A stretch of 64,000 nt of DNA from Cercis canadensis. Its lineage: Eukaryota; Streptophyta; Magnoliopsida; Fabales; Fabaceae. A program made the position numbers and the translations under genes. The notes under the pieces were generated by a model. It did not search any database. It saw nothing but the letters and a program-made list of their open reading frames with translations, and was not told where the DNA came from. Location of the stretch: the NCBI GenBank assembly GCA_003255065.1, contig QAOA01006662.1, positions 338,809 through 402,808 on the forward strand, in the 5' to 3' direction. Shown piece after piece: positions 11,336 through 22,901 of the stretch (positions are counted from its first letter, which is position 1; every line of letters starts with the position of its first letter).

Positions 11336-12734
11336 TGTCATAACGTACTTGAATGTTGCTATGACGTGAATGACAGACTTAGAAAAAGATTAGTTTTCAA
11401 AGAAAAAACTTGAAGTCGCCACCGATTGTTTAGAAAAAAAATAGGGTACAATTGGAAACCCTTTTTAATTTAAAAAATGGTATGTGAACCAGAGAGGGTT
11501 CGGGAGTCAATTTGCATGTGGGGAAGGTGTTAGGCACTCCACAACACCCGTCTAAAATACGGTTACCCGAAATTAATTGTACGAACATAATATCGCCAAA
11601 AATGTGTATTTTATTTATCCAAAAAATAATAAATATATTTACAAGAATACCTGACAAAAGTAAAGACAGAGAAATTAAACATGTCATGCATGATTTTTCT
11701 TATGAGACATAAATCCTTCCACACCTTTCTTTCATAAAACGTCCTCTAAGGTGACACTACATTCACCTATGTTGGATAAACAAAGCTATTCCATAAAGGA
11801 ATCAGACTCGATTTATCCTCCCATGATAAGCGAAGGGGCTTGCAGATACTATGCGGTGTAAATATATATTTTAAATGGAGTGCAAATGCATGATTTTAAG
11901 TATTATAATACTCTTCCTTATACAATGGGAGGGGATTCAAATTACATCCAAATGAAAAAAAAAAAAAAAAAAGAAAGCAAGTTGCATCTTTGCTCCGGGA
12001 CTTAGATCGGTCTCACATCTTCTAGCTTGGGAAAGGGGATCCGCTTACATACCACATGACCTCACCAGTGTCCATAAAGAGGAAAAAGTAACTCATGCAC
12101 TCATGGAAATTATAATTAGTAAAAAAAAAAAAACTAAGAAAGACATTAAGCAAATTAGTGCAGAAACAGCAAATGAAACAAACCCAAAACAATCCCAAAG
12201 TAGCCAAAGAAAATCTACTAAAACAAAATTTAAACGAAGCATCCAAGTAGGCCAGGAATTGTCACTTAAACAGGGGCGAACAGTAGCGAAACTAAATCAA
12301 AACAACAAGGAAGAAAATGGTGGATTATTTTATAAAAGAATAGCCATGCATTTCAGATAAGAAAACAGCCTCTTTAGAGCAGCTCAAACATTGCATAATC
12401 AATCTCATTTTTGTGCCAAAACAGCACAAGGGTGAATACTAATACAAAGCATTAGAATAGTGGAACAACATAGACCAAATCATGCTCACATAGCCTCCCA
12501 ACAGCCATCACACATGCCAAAATCAGCAATCAATAAAATGACAGCTAAACACATAAGAAGAATATATTGGGAAGTGAGGTAAAACATACCGGGACAGCCA
12601 CACTTATCAATAGACAAATCCAAAGAAAAATCAAAGAATTCATATGCTAATCATTTATCCAAAACAACCATGAATCAAAATATAAAATCGGAGAAATCTC
12701 AATAAATGCATATGCTAATCAACTACCTAAAACA

Positions 12735-13460
12735 ACCATATTCGAATTAGAATTGGGGGCAGTGGAAAAATGTTAAAATTTTGAAAATTGCACACATCAA
12801 GGGCACACATCTTACGGTTCTATCAAGAAAAGAATCATACAAAATAGAGCTATATAGATCAAATTAGAGACGAAAGACTGAACATTGTCAGAGATATGAC
12901 AACAGTGAAAATGCATCAATGAACATCTATATTCAGATTGAAACTGGGAGCAGGATATACATGAAAAAATTCTGAAAATTTTATACATTGAAGACACATA
13001 TCTTATAGTTCTAACAAGATGAGAATTATGCAAAATGGAGCTCTATAGCTCAAATTATAGACAAATAAACTGAACACTGCCAGAGACATGGCGGGAATGA
13101 CAGAGCAGCAATAAACATCCATTCTTAAATCAAAATTGGAAGCAATGGAGATAAGAAAAAAAATATGAAAATTTCACACATTGAAGACACGTGTCTTACG
13201 GTTCTTACAACATGAGAATCATGCAAATTGGAGATCTATAGCTCAAATTAGAGACAAAAGACTAAACATTGTCAGAGACATGACAGAAGTGACAGTGCAG
13301 CAATGAACAACCATGCTTAAATCAAAACTAGGAGGAATGGAAACATGAAAAAAAATATGAAAATTTCACACATTGAAAACACGTGTTACAGTTCTAACAA
13401 GATGAAAATCATGCAAAATGTAGATAGCTCAAATTAGAGATAGAAGAAGAAGTGCTGTCA
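12735..13460. repeat. ~191-bp tandem repeat, about 3.7 copies, inside the Tat/Ogre LTR
   Basis: The block with CACATTGAAGACAC, a CTTACGGTTCTAACAAGATGAGAATCATGC-like stretch and AGCTCAAATTAGAGAC recurs with anchor starts near 12811, 13002, 13195 and 13386, a period of 191-193 bases. Copies differ by point changes and small indels. The homologous LTR at 43684-48538 has about three copies at 46270-46860. Confidence 0.85.
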
Positions 13461-14310
13461 GTGCCAAGACAGAAGACCTGAAAATGGCTAAATCAAGTGC
13501 CTTTGATGCATTCATTCACACCCAAGCTAATATCTAGAAATCCAAATACCTGAGAACCATTTCACCAACATGAATTCCATGCTAAAAGCGACAACAAAAA
13601 ATTTTCAAACAAACATTTAGCTAAAAAACTACTAAACAACCTCTACATTAAATTCAAACATGCTTCAAATCTTATGAAAGTTAGAACCAAAATCCCTCAT
13701 AGAATTCAACATCATAAACCCAATCAACATCTCCATTGAAAATAAGTTAAACACACAAATACCTTTGAACCAATTTCATAACAATAAAAGAAGAACTTTA
13801 TTATCTAAAAAATGCACAGATTGGAGAAAGCCAAGATAACCCACAAACTTCAAATGAGCGAAATGAAATAATAATAAAAAATGACAGAAAACATGAGCCA
13901 AATAAAAAAATATTGGGTACAATGAGCATTCCAAACTAGAAAAACCAGAATAGAATTGCCACTACAAAACCCAATCGAATAGGCATTCAAAGAAAACTAG
14001 GAAAAACATAGCATATTTTTAAATTACTGACTCTAAGCCAGAATCACAAGTAAAAGGAAAATTCTATAGGAGGATAAAAACTAAAAAGAGTTTAGATTAC
14101 CCTTGTTGGAGCTCAAACTCATTTATGAAGTTTTAGGTTCTAGAAATCAAATTCGAATTCTTCTTCCTTCTCAATCTCCAAGCTCTCTTTCTTCCTTTTC
14201 CTTATTATCTCTCTGCTTCTTTTTTCTTCACCGTAGCTCTCTCTCTCTCTCTCTCTCTATTTTCTTCTCCTCTTTGCTATCTTCTTCTCTTCCTTTTCCT
14301 CATGTTGGTT

Positions 14311-14480
<170 letters not shown>

Positions 14481-15039
14481 CTTCACTGCTCATCTCTACC
14501 TTTTTTTTCTTTTAATTTTTTTTTTCTTTTTTTTTAAATTTAGTTATTTGCTAAATATGGATAATGTATGGACTTGGACCAATGGGGAGAGAAGAAAATC
14601 CATTCCTTGCTCTTCTATTGGTGCTCCTAGATCTAGTGACACAAAAATCTATTTACAAAATTCTTTTTTACTCGTTTATATTATTCACTATTTACTAAGA
14701 TTTAATTATTGAATAATGTGCTAGATATAAAAAATGGACTAAACTAACAATGGACTAGGCTTAGGGTTTGCTTCATTACAAAGGTCCAAACAACAATATA
14801 AAAATCAATCATTAAAAATTAAGAATTTATCTCTTTTTTTTCAAATTTTTTTATACCATGAAAAAGACCTAAACAAAATAAGATATTTATAGTTACCCCT
14901 CTTTACATGTTTTCTATTAGAATAATGTGTTAACCTTTTACTTTTCCCATTTTTATATAAGAAACATGTAAAGACAAAGTACAAGTATTTTGTCCAGGAA
15001 ACAAAATATCAAGTGTTGGTGCTCAAATCTAAGGAATAG

Positions 15040-15345
15040 CAAGAAATTTAAAACAAGTAAGGATTTAAAAATTGCCGAAAACCTTAAATTGACGAAAAAT
15101 TTTAAATTGTCAAAATATTGTAAATTGACAGAAAATTGACTTAAATTATTAATTGATAAGAACTTTAAATTGACAAGAAATTGTAAATTGGCTTGAAATT
15201 ATAAATTAGCTAAAAATTATAAATTAGTAGGAAATTGTAAATTGGCAGGAACTTTAAATTGGTAAGAAATTATAAATTGTCAGAAAACTGTAAATTGGCA
15301 TAAACTTTAAATTGGGAGGAAATTGTAAATTCTGTTCTAAATATA
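15040..15345. repeat. A/T-rich minisatellite in the 3' UTR of Tat/Ogre element A
   Basis: A short unit of about 14-18 bases, close to TAAATTGGCAGAAAATTG, is repeated roughly 17 times with variation. It lies just inside the 3' LTR. The plus-strand Tat/Ogre copy has the complementary repeat at 33460-33780, so the block belongs to the element family. Confidence 0.85.
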
Positions 15346-16399
15346 CCTTGTGGCATCGAGATAAAATATAATTGATCCTCTTGAGAAGCATTTGGCTCAA
15401 TCAAAATTTGTTCTTTCAAAAGGTCAATCAGTCCACATATGTTTCCTTCCTTGAGGACCTATGATATTTCTTGTCTTTGCAAAACCATCCACTTTTTTAC
15501 AAGAATGATAAAGTCAAATCTCTTTTGACTAAACTACATAAAGCTTATTTTTTATTTTTTATTTGCATCCTTTATTTTCTTACTTCCCCTTTTAGTCCCT
15601 TTATTAGATTTGAAACCCTGCTATGAAAGGAATTGTATTCCCCTGAAATATGAAAGCCAGATCAGTGAGGTCCCTTTAAGAATAACTAAATATGTCATTA
15701 TGAAAATCCACTCATACTTTATTTAAAGCAATAATTTTGTAATTTTAACACGGAGCAAATGCATAATAGAAAGAAATTAATTCAATGAACTAACTTCTTT
15801 TATGTAAACAAAGTAAAAGATTACACCCTTCAAGGAACCAAATCAATAGAGATATATCATCAAAACATACAAGGCCAATTGCCCTAGCATGAGAATTTTA
15901 TGATATTGGACTTGCCCTGCTAAGTAGGTGCCTACTTATCCTCGAAGAGGAATCAAAGCCCACGTAGTTCGACATATGGACCCAAAAGCAACACGAATAA
16001 AAAAAATATTGATCCAATTTTCAGCTCTTCAATGTTCAACTTGATTGATTCTCATATTGCATTGGATATGATTTATGCTTATCTAACGCAACCATTTAAC
16101 CCTTTGGTGATAAAGTGCAACCATCGTACTTTCTTCGTGAATTCCATGTATCATCAAGCTTTGTCTTTTCCTTCTAGCATTGTTTTATGTATCCCTCCTT
16201 GCTGAGACTACCTTTTTGGGTTTTTAGCCTTGCGAGCTTTTTGATGCCCTAATTTTTTCCTAGATTGCCCTTTTGTGTTTTCAATCTAACGGGTTTTTGT
16301 TTTTTTGAATGCTCTAATTTTTGCTTAGATCACCTTTTCGGGTTTTCAATCTAGCGGGCTTTTTTTTTTTTTTTTCCTTTTTATGAGTAATATCATTTA
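15346..16399 (-). other. 3' untranslated region of Tat/Ogre element A
   Basis: No coding frame is supported here. The stretch at about 15880-15985 is homologous to 32750-32880 in the plus-strand element: both contain the TTTGATTCCTC...AAGGATA...GTAGGCACCTA block followed by GGGGCAATT/GGGCAATT. At about 16200-16385 there are three diverged units of a 63-68-bp repeat. Confidence 0.7.
16200..16385 (-). repeat. Three-unit 63-68-bp tandem repeat after integrase
   Basis: On the minus strand each unit has the pattern AAGCCCGCTAGATTGAAAAC, then a CCGAAAAGG-like block, GATCTAAGCAAAAATTAG and GGGCAT. Element A has three units; the plus-strand element has one at 32460-32520. It is therefore a family feature amplified in this copy. 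Confidence 0.75.
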
Positions 16400-17560
16400 A
16401 CTGCATCAGAGTTTATAGGCCTAGGGAGCTCTTGACCTTCTATGTTTGTCAGGATCAATGCTCCGCTTGAAAATGCATGTTTAACCATGTACGACTCGTC
16501 ATAAGTTGGGGTCCATTTTCCTCGAGCATATTCTTGATGTGTTCGAATCTTCTTCAACACCAAATCCCTGGATTGAAATTTTTAAGGTCGAACATTCTTG
16601 TTAAAGGCCTTAACTATCATTTGTTGGTATAATTGTCCATGACAAATGACAGTCAACCTTTTTTCTTCAATCATGTTCAATTGCTCATACCCATCTCTCG
16701 CCCATTTCGATTCTTCCAACTTAGTTTCCATCATAACTCTAAGTGAAGGGATCTCCACTTTTATAGGAGTAACAACTTACATGTCATACACCAGAGAATA
16801 AGGTGTTGCCCTAGTTGAAGATCAGACAATTATACGATAGGCATCTAATGCATAAGGAAGCATCTCATGCCAATCTTTGTAAGTTATCATCATCTTCTCA
16901 ATTATTTTCTTGATGTTTTTATTGGTAGCCTCAACAGCTCCATTCTTTTGTGGCCTATAGGGTGAGGAATTATAATGTTTAATTGCAAACTACTTGCACA
17001 ACTTTTATATTTCAGCACCATTCAAATTTAGGGTATTGTTTGTGGTGATCCTCTCTAGTTGCCCATATCGACAAATGATGTTAATCTTTAAGAATTTAGC
17101 AATCGCTCTCTGGGTCTCTTTCACATATGAAGCCGCTTTCACCCATTTTGTGAAATAATCAATTGCCACTAAAATGAAACGATGCCCATTAAAGGCCTTT
17201 GGATTAATGGATCCTATGACATCAATTCCCCACATCGAGAGCGACTAGGGTGTCGTCAAATTATGAAGAGGAAGTGGTGGAGCATTAATTTGATTCGCAT
17301 AAATCTGGGATTTATGGCACTTTTTGAAGTAATTGATACAGTTTCTCTTTATTGTCATCCAATAATACCCAGCTCTTAAAACTTTTTGAGTCATCATATG
17401 ACCATTGGCATGAGTGACACATATTCCATCATAAACAACACTCAAAATATAATTGGCTTCTTTTGCATCAACACATTGCAAGAGCGTGCCATCATGACTT
17501 CTTTTATAAAGAATCTCTCTGCTAGTAAAAAAACCTAACGTCATACGTCAGATAGTCTTT
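16400..17560 (-). pseudogene. Tat/Ogre integrase (broken)
   Basis: Read 17560 to 16400. The zinc-binding N-terminus is visible in GYYWMTIKRNCINYFKKCHK and CQIYANQINAPPLPLHN. The catalytic core begins GIDVIGSINPKAFNGHRFIL, with VAIDYFTKWVKAASY and FLKINIICRYGQLERITTNN; the second catalytic Asp is replaced (TNN where the plus-strand copy has TDNG). Stops near 17245 and 17000 break the frame. The C-terminal part, down to the GGPY-type region near 16430, is recognisable but has no long frame. Confidence 0.8.
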
Positions 17561-18480
17561 TTATCATTTTCATTTGTCTCAATTGGGTACTCTCTGAGAT
17601 TGATGTATTGCATGATACCAAGGATGACCATTCGGCTCTTCTTCTACATTTCAACAGTAGGCGGGCTTATCTTCATCTGGGAATTCGAATTTCATGGGCT
17701 GATAATCATCAATAGGGTTTTTAACTAAATGATAAGCAATTAGGCTCCTTTTACTGCCTTCTTGGTTATATACACCACATCATAGTAAGAAAGGATAATT
17801 TTCCACTTTGCTAACCGCCCAAAGAGATAAGGTTTTTTGAAGATGAACTTGACATAATTCATATGAGATATGAGCCAGGTCGTATGATACAACATGTACT
17901 GTCAAAGCCTAGTAGCCACCTAAACTAAAGCACAACAAGTCTTCTCTACGAGAGCATATCTCGTCTCATAGTCGGTGAACTTCTTACTCAAGTAATAAAT
18001 TACTCTCTCTTTCTTTCCTCCTTCATTGTGATGCCCTAACACACTTCTTATTGACTATTGCAACACAGTCAGATACAAAATAAAAGGTTTCCCCGGAGTT
18101 GGAGGCATGAGCAACGAAGGATTAAACAAATACTCTTTGACCTTCTCAAAAGCTTCTTGGCATTGCTCATTCCATTCACCCGAATTATGTTTCCTTAAGA
18201 GCTTGAAGATAGGCTAGATGAGGTTAGAGATAAATATGGCCATATAGTTGAGTTTTCCAAGGAAACTGTGCATTTCCTTTTCTGACCTTGGAGGTGGCAT
18301 TTCTTAGATTGCTTTTATTTTATTTGAATCCACTTCAATCCATTTTCTGCTAACAATAAAGCCCAACAACTTCTCAGTTGTTGCACCGAAAGATTCTAGT
18401 GTTTGCTCTGTTGATTCCATCTATGGTAAAGAATTGGGCTTGCTCACAAGCATCTCCTATTCTCTTTTAATGGTTATCAC
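17561..18480 (-). pseudogene. Tat/Ogre RT thumb and RNase H (RT core deleted)
   Basis: Read 18480 to 17561. Around 18395-18200 the frame carries LLGFIVSRKWIEVDSNKIKA and the FLGKLNYMA block, which belong to the end of the RT palm and the thumb. RNase H follows, with the FTDYETRYALVEKTCCALV block near 17930-17990 and YLFGRLAKWKIILS near 17800. The region that should hold the catalytic YxDD motif, between protease and this block, is missing. Several stops are present. Confidence 0.75.
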
Positions 18481-18527
18481 CCTTCCATCATTAACATACT
18501 TTAACCTCTGGTGCAAAGTAGATGGTA

Positions 18528-18905
18528 CTACCCTTCCATCCATGGCCTTTCCAATAACATTGTGTAAGCAGGTTCTATGTCCATTACTTGAAAAGATACA
18601 TCAAATTTGCTAGGCCCAATTTCAAGCAGAAGTGAGATATCCCCGAGCACCTCCCTTATAGTTCCATCAAAAGCTCTCACCACCATGTTGCTAGTTTGGA
18701 TAAACAATGGGTTTACCCGCAACTGTATCAAGTTTGAATAAGGAAGTACATTTAAGGCCAACTCGTTGTTAATAAGAACTTTTGCCACCATATATCCTTC
18801 ACATTTCAAAGTAACGTGTAAGGCCTTAGTATGGTTGCTCACACCCAGCATAAGTTCATCGTCAAAGAACGAGATCATGCTGACGTTTTGGGTAAAGTTC
18901 ACCAT
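18528..18905 (-). pseudogene. Tat/Ogre aspartic protease (active site lost)
   Basis: A continuous 125-residue frame read on the minus strand contains KALHVTLKCEGYMVAKVLIN, NVLPYSNLIQLRV, MVVRAFDGTIREVLGDISL and YTMLLERPWM, the standard Tat/Ogre protease blocks. Where the family has a D-x-G/S active site after VLI, this copy reads VLINNELALNVLP, so the catalytic Asp is Asn. The frame is open but the enzyme should be inactive. Confidence 0.8.
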
Positions 18906-19175
18906 ATTTCCAAAATTCTCTAGAGTGATGTTTGGACGAACATATGCTTGATCTAAAAATTTCTACAGGGCTCTTCTATGGGATTATGAACTCATAATAA
19001 GAGACAATAGAGAAATACAAGTCAGAATTTTCTTCATTTGCTTGACCACGTCATACTTACTGTGTCTTATTATTTTTAAAAATTCCTCTTCCTCATTATA
19101 ACCCTCTTGATTATCTTCTCCTTTGATTAGGATATGCTTTCTTCTTTCATTCACAACCTTCCCATTTTCTTTCCT

Positions 19176-20470
19176 TTAGAAGTCTAACTCTTTCAGAAGA
19201 TAACACCTTCCACTTGTGGTTATTTCCCCAATCCCTACTACATTGGTAATTATGCTTAACTTTCCTTCATTTTTCAAATTCAACTCATCAAAACTCTCCT
19301 TCAGAGCCTTCTCCTTAGTAGATGTCACCCTTACCTCATCGTTCCATGGTACTGCACGATTACTCTCATAAGAAGAAGGAGTTGACATTTGTATAATGAC
19401 ATCTAGTTGTGGACTCGGCAATACCTTGAGAGTCAAAGGTTTGAAAACCAATGGCTCATCCCCTATAACATTGATCTCTACATTAACAACACTGCTATTC
19501 TTTTCAAGCCTTAAAATACCTAACAAAATCAATTTTTGTGTCTCACGTTTGAAGTCCCAACAATTCCCTATGTCCTGACCTAAACTTTGATGATGCTCGC
19601 AGAATGACTCATTGTCATATTTATCTTCTTCATTCATCCCTTTACAATGAATACTCAAGTTATAACTAGTTGCTTTCAAGCTCTCCCACACCTTTTTCAT
19701 AGGAATCTTAACATCGGTGATTTTCTTAACACTCACTAATTCTCCATTAATGGCATTCACAAAAGTCCCTATGAGGGTTAGATTTCACATTAGGTCTGGC
19801 TCCGATTTCCTCAAGCTTAATTACTCATTGTTTAATCAAATATAGCACGCTATACTTGAAACCAAGGCAATCTTCAATTGAGTAGCCAATTGTGTCTCTA
19901 TGATATTCACACTTGAGGTTTGAGTTATACCACTGAAGGAAAGGTGGTTGAAGGGGGTTTGTAGGTTAATGGACTATTACATGGGTCTCACATAATTGCT
20001 TGAACAATTCGGATTTGGTTATGAAAATTTGGGGAAAAGGTTTATCTTTAAAAGGGGGACAAGATTGGTTCCTGTAACCTTGGTAATTTGGCCTACTAGG
20101 TGGACGTGTTATTGGATAGTTTTAGGGATGATTCTATGGAAAAGCTTGGTAAGTTAGGACAAATGGTGTGGAGAATGGTAGAGAATTTGGTGTATATTAC
20201 GGACAAGATGGAGAAATTGCATTGACTTGATACGAAGGTGAAAAAATAGGGTTTGGAGAATAATGTGGGCCTCTAGGTTGAAAGTATTGAGGTGCCCTAG
20301 GCATTTGCACCCAGTTTACTTCTCTTTCTTTCTTCTTCTAAAAGTTCCCTTTCTTTTAGCTATAACCATTATTCTCAATATTTGCCACTTGCAACTTTCC
20401 TGACCTTATCAGGCCTTCTATTCTCTCTCTAAGTTTAATTACATCAGCGAAATCATAAAAGGGACAACCG
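19176..20470 (-). pseudogene. Tat/Ogre gag-protease linker with CEYH-like motifs
   Basis: One open frame covers 19760-19176 and includes SFCEHHQSLGQDIGNCWDFK, followed by RETQKLI. A second related motif lies just upstream near 19880-19930 (CEYHRDTIGYSIEDC). Both fit the C-E-[YH]-H...G-x-[SD]-I-x-x-C pattern found after the gag domain in Tat/Ogre elements, probably metal-binding. The part at 19940-20470 is Pro/Tyr/Asn-rich and broken by stops. An acidic linker (NDEVRVTSTKEKALKESFDE) leads toward the protease. Confidence 0.7.
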
Positions 20471-20477
20471 CCATCAA

Positions 20478-20995
20478 CTAAAGGTATGGAGATTTTAAAG
20501 TGTCAAGAAAGATAGAGCATAACTTAGAATCAAGAAGTGGATATTGAACTTCTGAGGCTAAGATCCTCCATTTTTGTGCATACTCTCGGAATGACTCATC
20601 CCTTTTCTTTTGCATATTCTTCAATTGCTCTCTTGTAAGATCAATATCATAGTTAAACTTGTACTGCTTTAAGAAGGCATCTGCCAAATTTGTCTAAGTC
20701 TTTATCTTGGTACGGTCCATATTCATGAACCAATTATAAGCAACACCAGTTAGACTTTTGGGGAAGAAATGAATCATCACCGTGTCATCCTCCTCTATAG
20801 CAGCCATTTCAGTAATGTATGATACTAAATAAAACTTTGGGTTACCAGTCCCATCATACTTTTGAAATTCAGGAAGCTTAAAATCTTTGAGAATTGATAC
20901 ATTTGGTGTAAGTCATAACTGCTTGATTCTCACCACACTAAAAGAGGCTATAGGGTCATCTCATGTGAGTCCATCCATTTTAGACTCTCCACAAC
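20478..20995 (-). pseudogene. Tat/Ogre Gag core (5' truncated)
   Basis: Read from about 20960 to 20478: the family block LPEFQKYDGTGNPKFYL, MAAIEEDDTVMIHFFPKSL, GVAYNWFMNMD, then ADAFLKQYKFNYDIDLTREQ and KKRDESFREYAQKWRILASE. These are the retrotransposon gag helices. A stop near 20690 breaks the frame. The gag start and the 5' LTR are lost at the junction with the CACTA transposon. Confidence 0.8.
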
Positions 20996-20997
20996 CA

Positions 20998-22345
20998 CAA
21001 CTAGGCTGTCCACTGGCTGATGGTCGGCTTGTTATTGTGCCACACGAAAGGAAGGTGTAAGTTAATTATAATATTTGTTATTTGAATTTTTTTATTACTT
21101 TATTTCTATTACTTAACAATTAATTATGCTTATTTTTTCCAGCTTTTACCCTTCCAAGAAGCCCATGAATGTACTTTTAGCTATTTACAAGTCGAAGTAC
21201 GAGCAGCCTTGGTTGGACTTTACCTTAGTTTCTGATGAGGTGAAGGAACTCTGGTGGACAAAGTTTAAGATAAGAAATAATGTATTTAATTTTATTTACC
21301 AAGATATTTGGTATACATGTTTACTAAATTTGACATTCTGTTTTTTATTGTAGAGAGATGTGTCTGGGAGCCCCAGTAAGAGAGCCAGATTTGTAAGGTC
21401 TAGCTCTCTATGTGCTCAGACAACATTCGCGTCTCTTTCCGAGACATCAGGATCGGGAAGAGCAAGGGTGATTGGTTGTCTAATGCGGTACTTGAGGCCC
21501 TTAGAGCAGTATGGGCCTCTCAGGAGTATAAGATTATCTATGAGAGGAACAAGAAAAATTGTTCCTTAGATTAGGGGCAGGCATTCCACAGAGGTGGCTC
21601 TATCACCGTCTCTAAGCACAAATGAAGGTTGGTAAGTTTTTTGTTTAATAACATTTTTTTTTTTTTGCAATATGTCAATTTATGTTTACTAATAGTTTAT
21701 GTTTTTTGTAGACAAAGGAGTTGGCCAGAGAGCCCAACGCTCCGAAGGTTTTTCATCACCTCCAGCATAGTTCTACTAAGGGCTAGGTACATCAAAAGGT
21801 GAAGTCTACCTATGTAAGTATTAAATTATTCTTAACTCTTTATGTGAGTAATTACACCTATTAATTCTAATACTAATCTAATGGTGTTATCTATGCAGAT
21901 TAAGTTTGAGAGAGACGTCGGTCCGAGAGCCAGGTCGGGTATTCTTCTTCTGTCGATGACACCGGGCTATGACTCGATGTGATCGGCAAAAAGAATAAGG
22001 TGGGTTAGGTTTACGGCTTGGGCTCTGAGGTTGGCGTTTTGGACTCCTCCTCCGCACAGCCTATCCAGCCCTCCTAGTAGTCGGATCCAGCCTTGTCTGA
22101 GGTCCTATCTTATATGGTGAGCTTGTAGCAAGAGATGGCTCGCCTCCACCTAGTGGCCAAGCCACTGGATGCGAACGACATTTCACCCGAGGTGCTCACC
22201 TCTATACTAGAACAGTTACACTAGCAGCAACTACATCCAAGATATGGTTCGTCCCCACAGCCTACCACCAAGGATGACACAACTGATGACTTTGGGACAG
22301 ACGAGGAGGACTATTGCTCAGCTGACTTTTGTTGTATTTTTTTTT
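20998..22345 (+). pseudogene. CACTA-type transposase (Transposase_24-like), truncated and decayed
   Basis: Exon-like blocks with plausible splice sites are seen: a donor near 21055, acceptors before 21143, 21353, 21712 and 21899, and GTAAGT donors near 21632 and 21814. Across them, partly in different frames, one reads GRLVIVPHERK, then WLSNAVLEALRAVWASQEYK, YERNKKN, AFHRGGSITVSKHK, RLTKELAREPNAPKVFHHLQ, IKFERDVGPRARSG and YGLGSEVGVLDSSSAQP. The GGS-x6-H and E-FxxxH patterns fit the plant transposase family of CACTA elements. There are in-frame stops (for example after KHK and in the GY-DSM stretch), so it is not functional. Confidence 0.65.
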
Positions 22346-22479
22346 ATTGTATAACATTTTTTATTAATAAAATTTAGTTATATTACATTTAATTTTGTTT
22401 ATTAATTTGATTAAATGTTTTGAAAAAATAAATTGTTATTTTAGAAAAAAAATCCACAAATAAAAAAATAACAAATTAT

Positions 22480-22764
22480 TTAGAAAGGTTTTTCTCACAG
22501 ATTTTCTCACAGAGAACTATCCATATGAAATTTGTTAATGAGAAAATCCAAGACTTTTGTGTGAGAAATTCTCACACGTAACAAATATTTATCCGTGAGA
22601 AACTCCGTGAGAAATTTCTTACAAATCAATTTGTCTATGAGAAAATGCTTTTGTCACGCTTGTTTTTCTCTTGCCCATAAGTTTGTGAGAAATACTATTT
22701 CTCACGGACTTTTCCACCATTTCTCACAGATTTTTTCCGTGAGAAAATGAAAATTTTCTTGTAG
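22480..22764. repeat. CACTA subterminal repeat array and 3' terminus
   Basis: At least ten copies of TTTCTCAC(A/G)GA or its complement occur within about 280 bases, several as facing pairs that could fold into hairpins. In CACTA elements such subterminal motifs are binding sites for the element's DNA-binding protein. The array ends in TTTTCTTGTAG. Confidence 0.8.
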
Positions 22765-22853
22765 CAACTCTTGATTTTAGTTTTACTTTCCTATAATATT
22801 GTTTTTAACTTGTTTTACTTGTTTCTTTTTCCTTCCTGTATAGTGCTAACTGG

Positions 22854-22857
<4 letters not shown>

Positions 22858-22898
<41 letters not shown>
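22858..22898. repeat. (TA)n microsatellite
   Basis: An uninterrupted TA dinucleotide run of about 40 bases lies directly before the solo LTR insertion site. Confidence 0.95.

Positions 22899-22900
<2 letters not shown>

Positions 22901-22901
<1 letters not shown>

Larger units (their letters stand above)
20996..22764 (+). mobile_element. CACTA (En/Spm-like) DNA transposon, 3' portion
   Basis: It combines exons of a plant Transposase_24-like protein, a terminal region dense in TCTCACGGA / CCGTGAGAAA motifs in both orientations, and a terminus GAAAATTTTCTTGTAG, the mirror of the CACTA terminus CTACAAGAAAATTTTC. The last two bases of a normal CACTA end have changed (GTAGCA rather than GTAGTG). 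The 5' part, including the opposite end, is missing at the junction with Tat/Ogre element A. Confidence 0.75.

Noticed and set aside
22858-22898. (TA)n run as a possible replication or fragile site
   Set aside because: It is a short ordinary microsatellite; nothing else in the sequence supports a special role.
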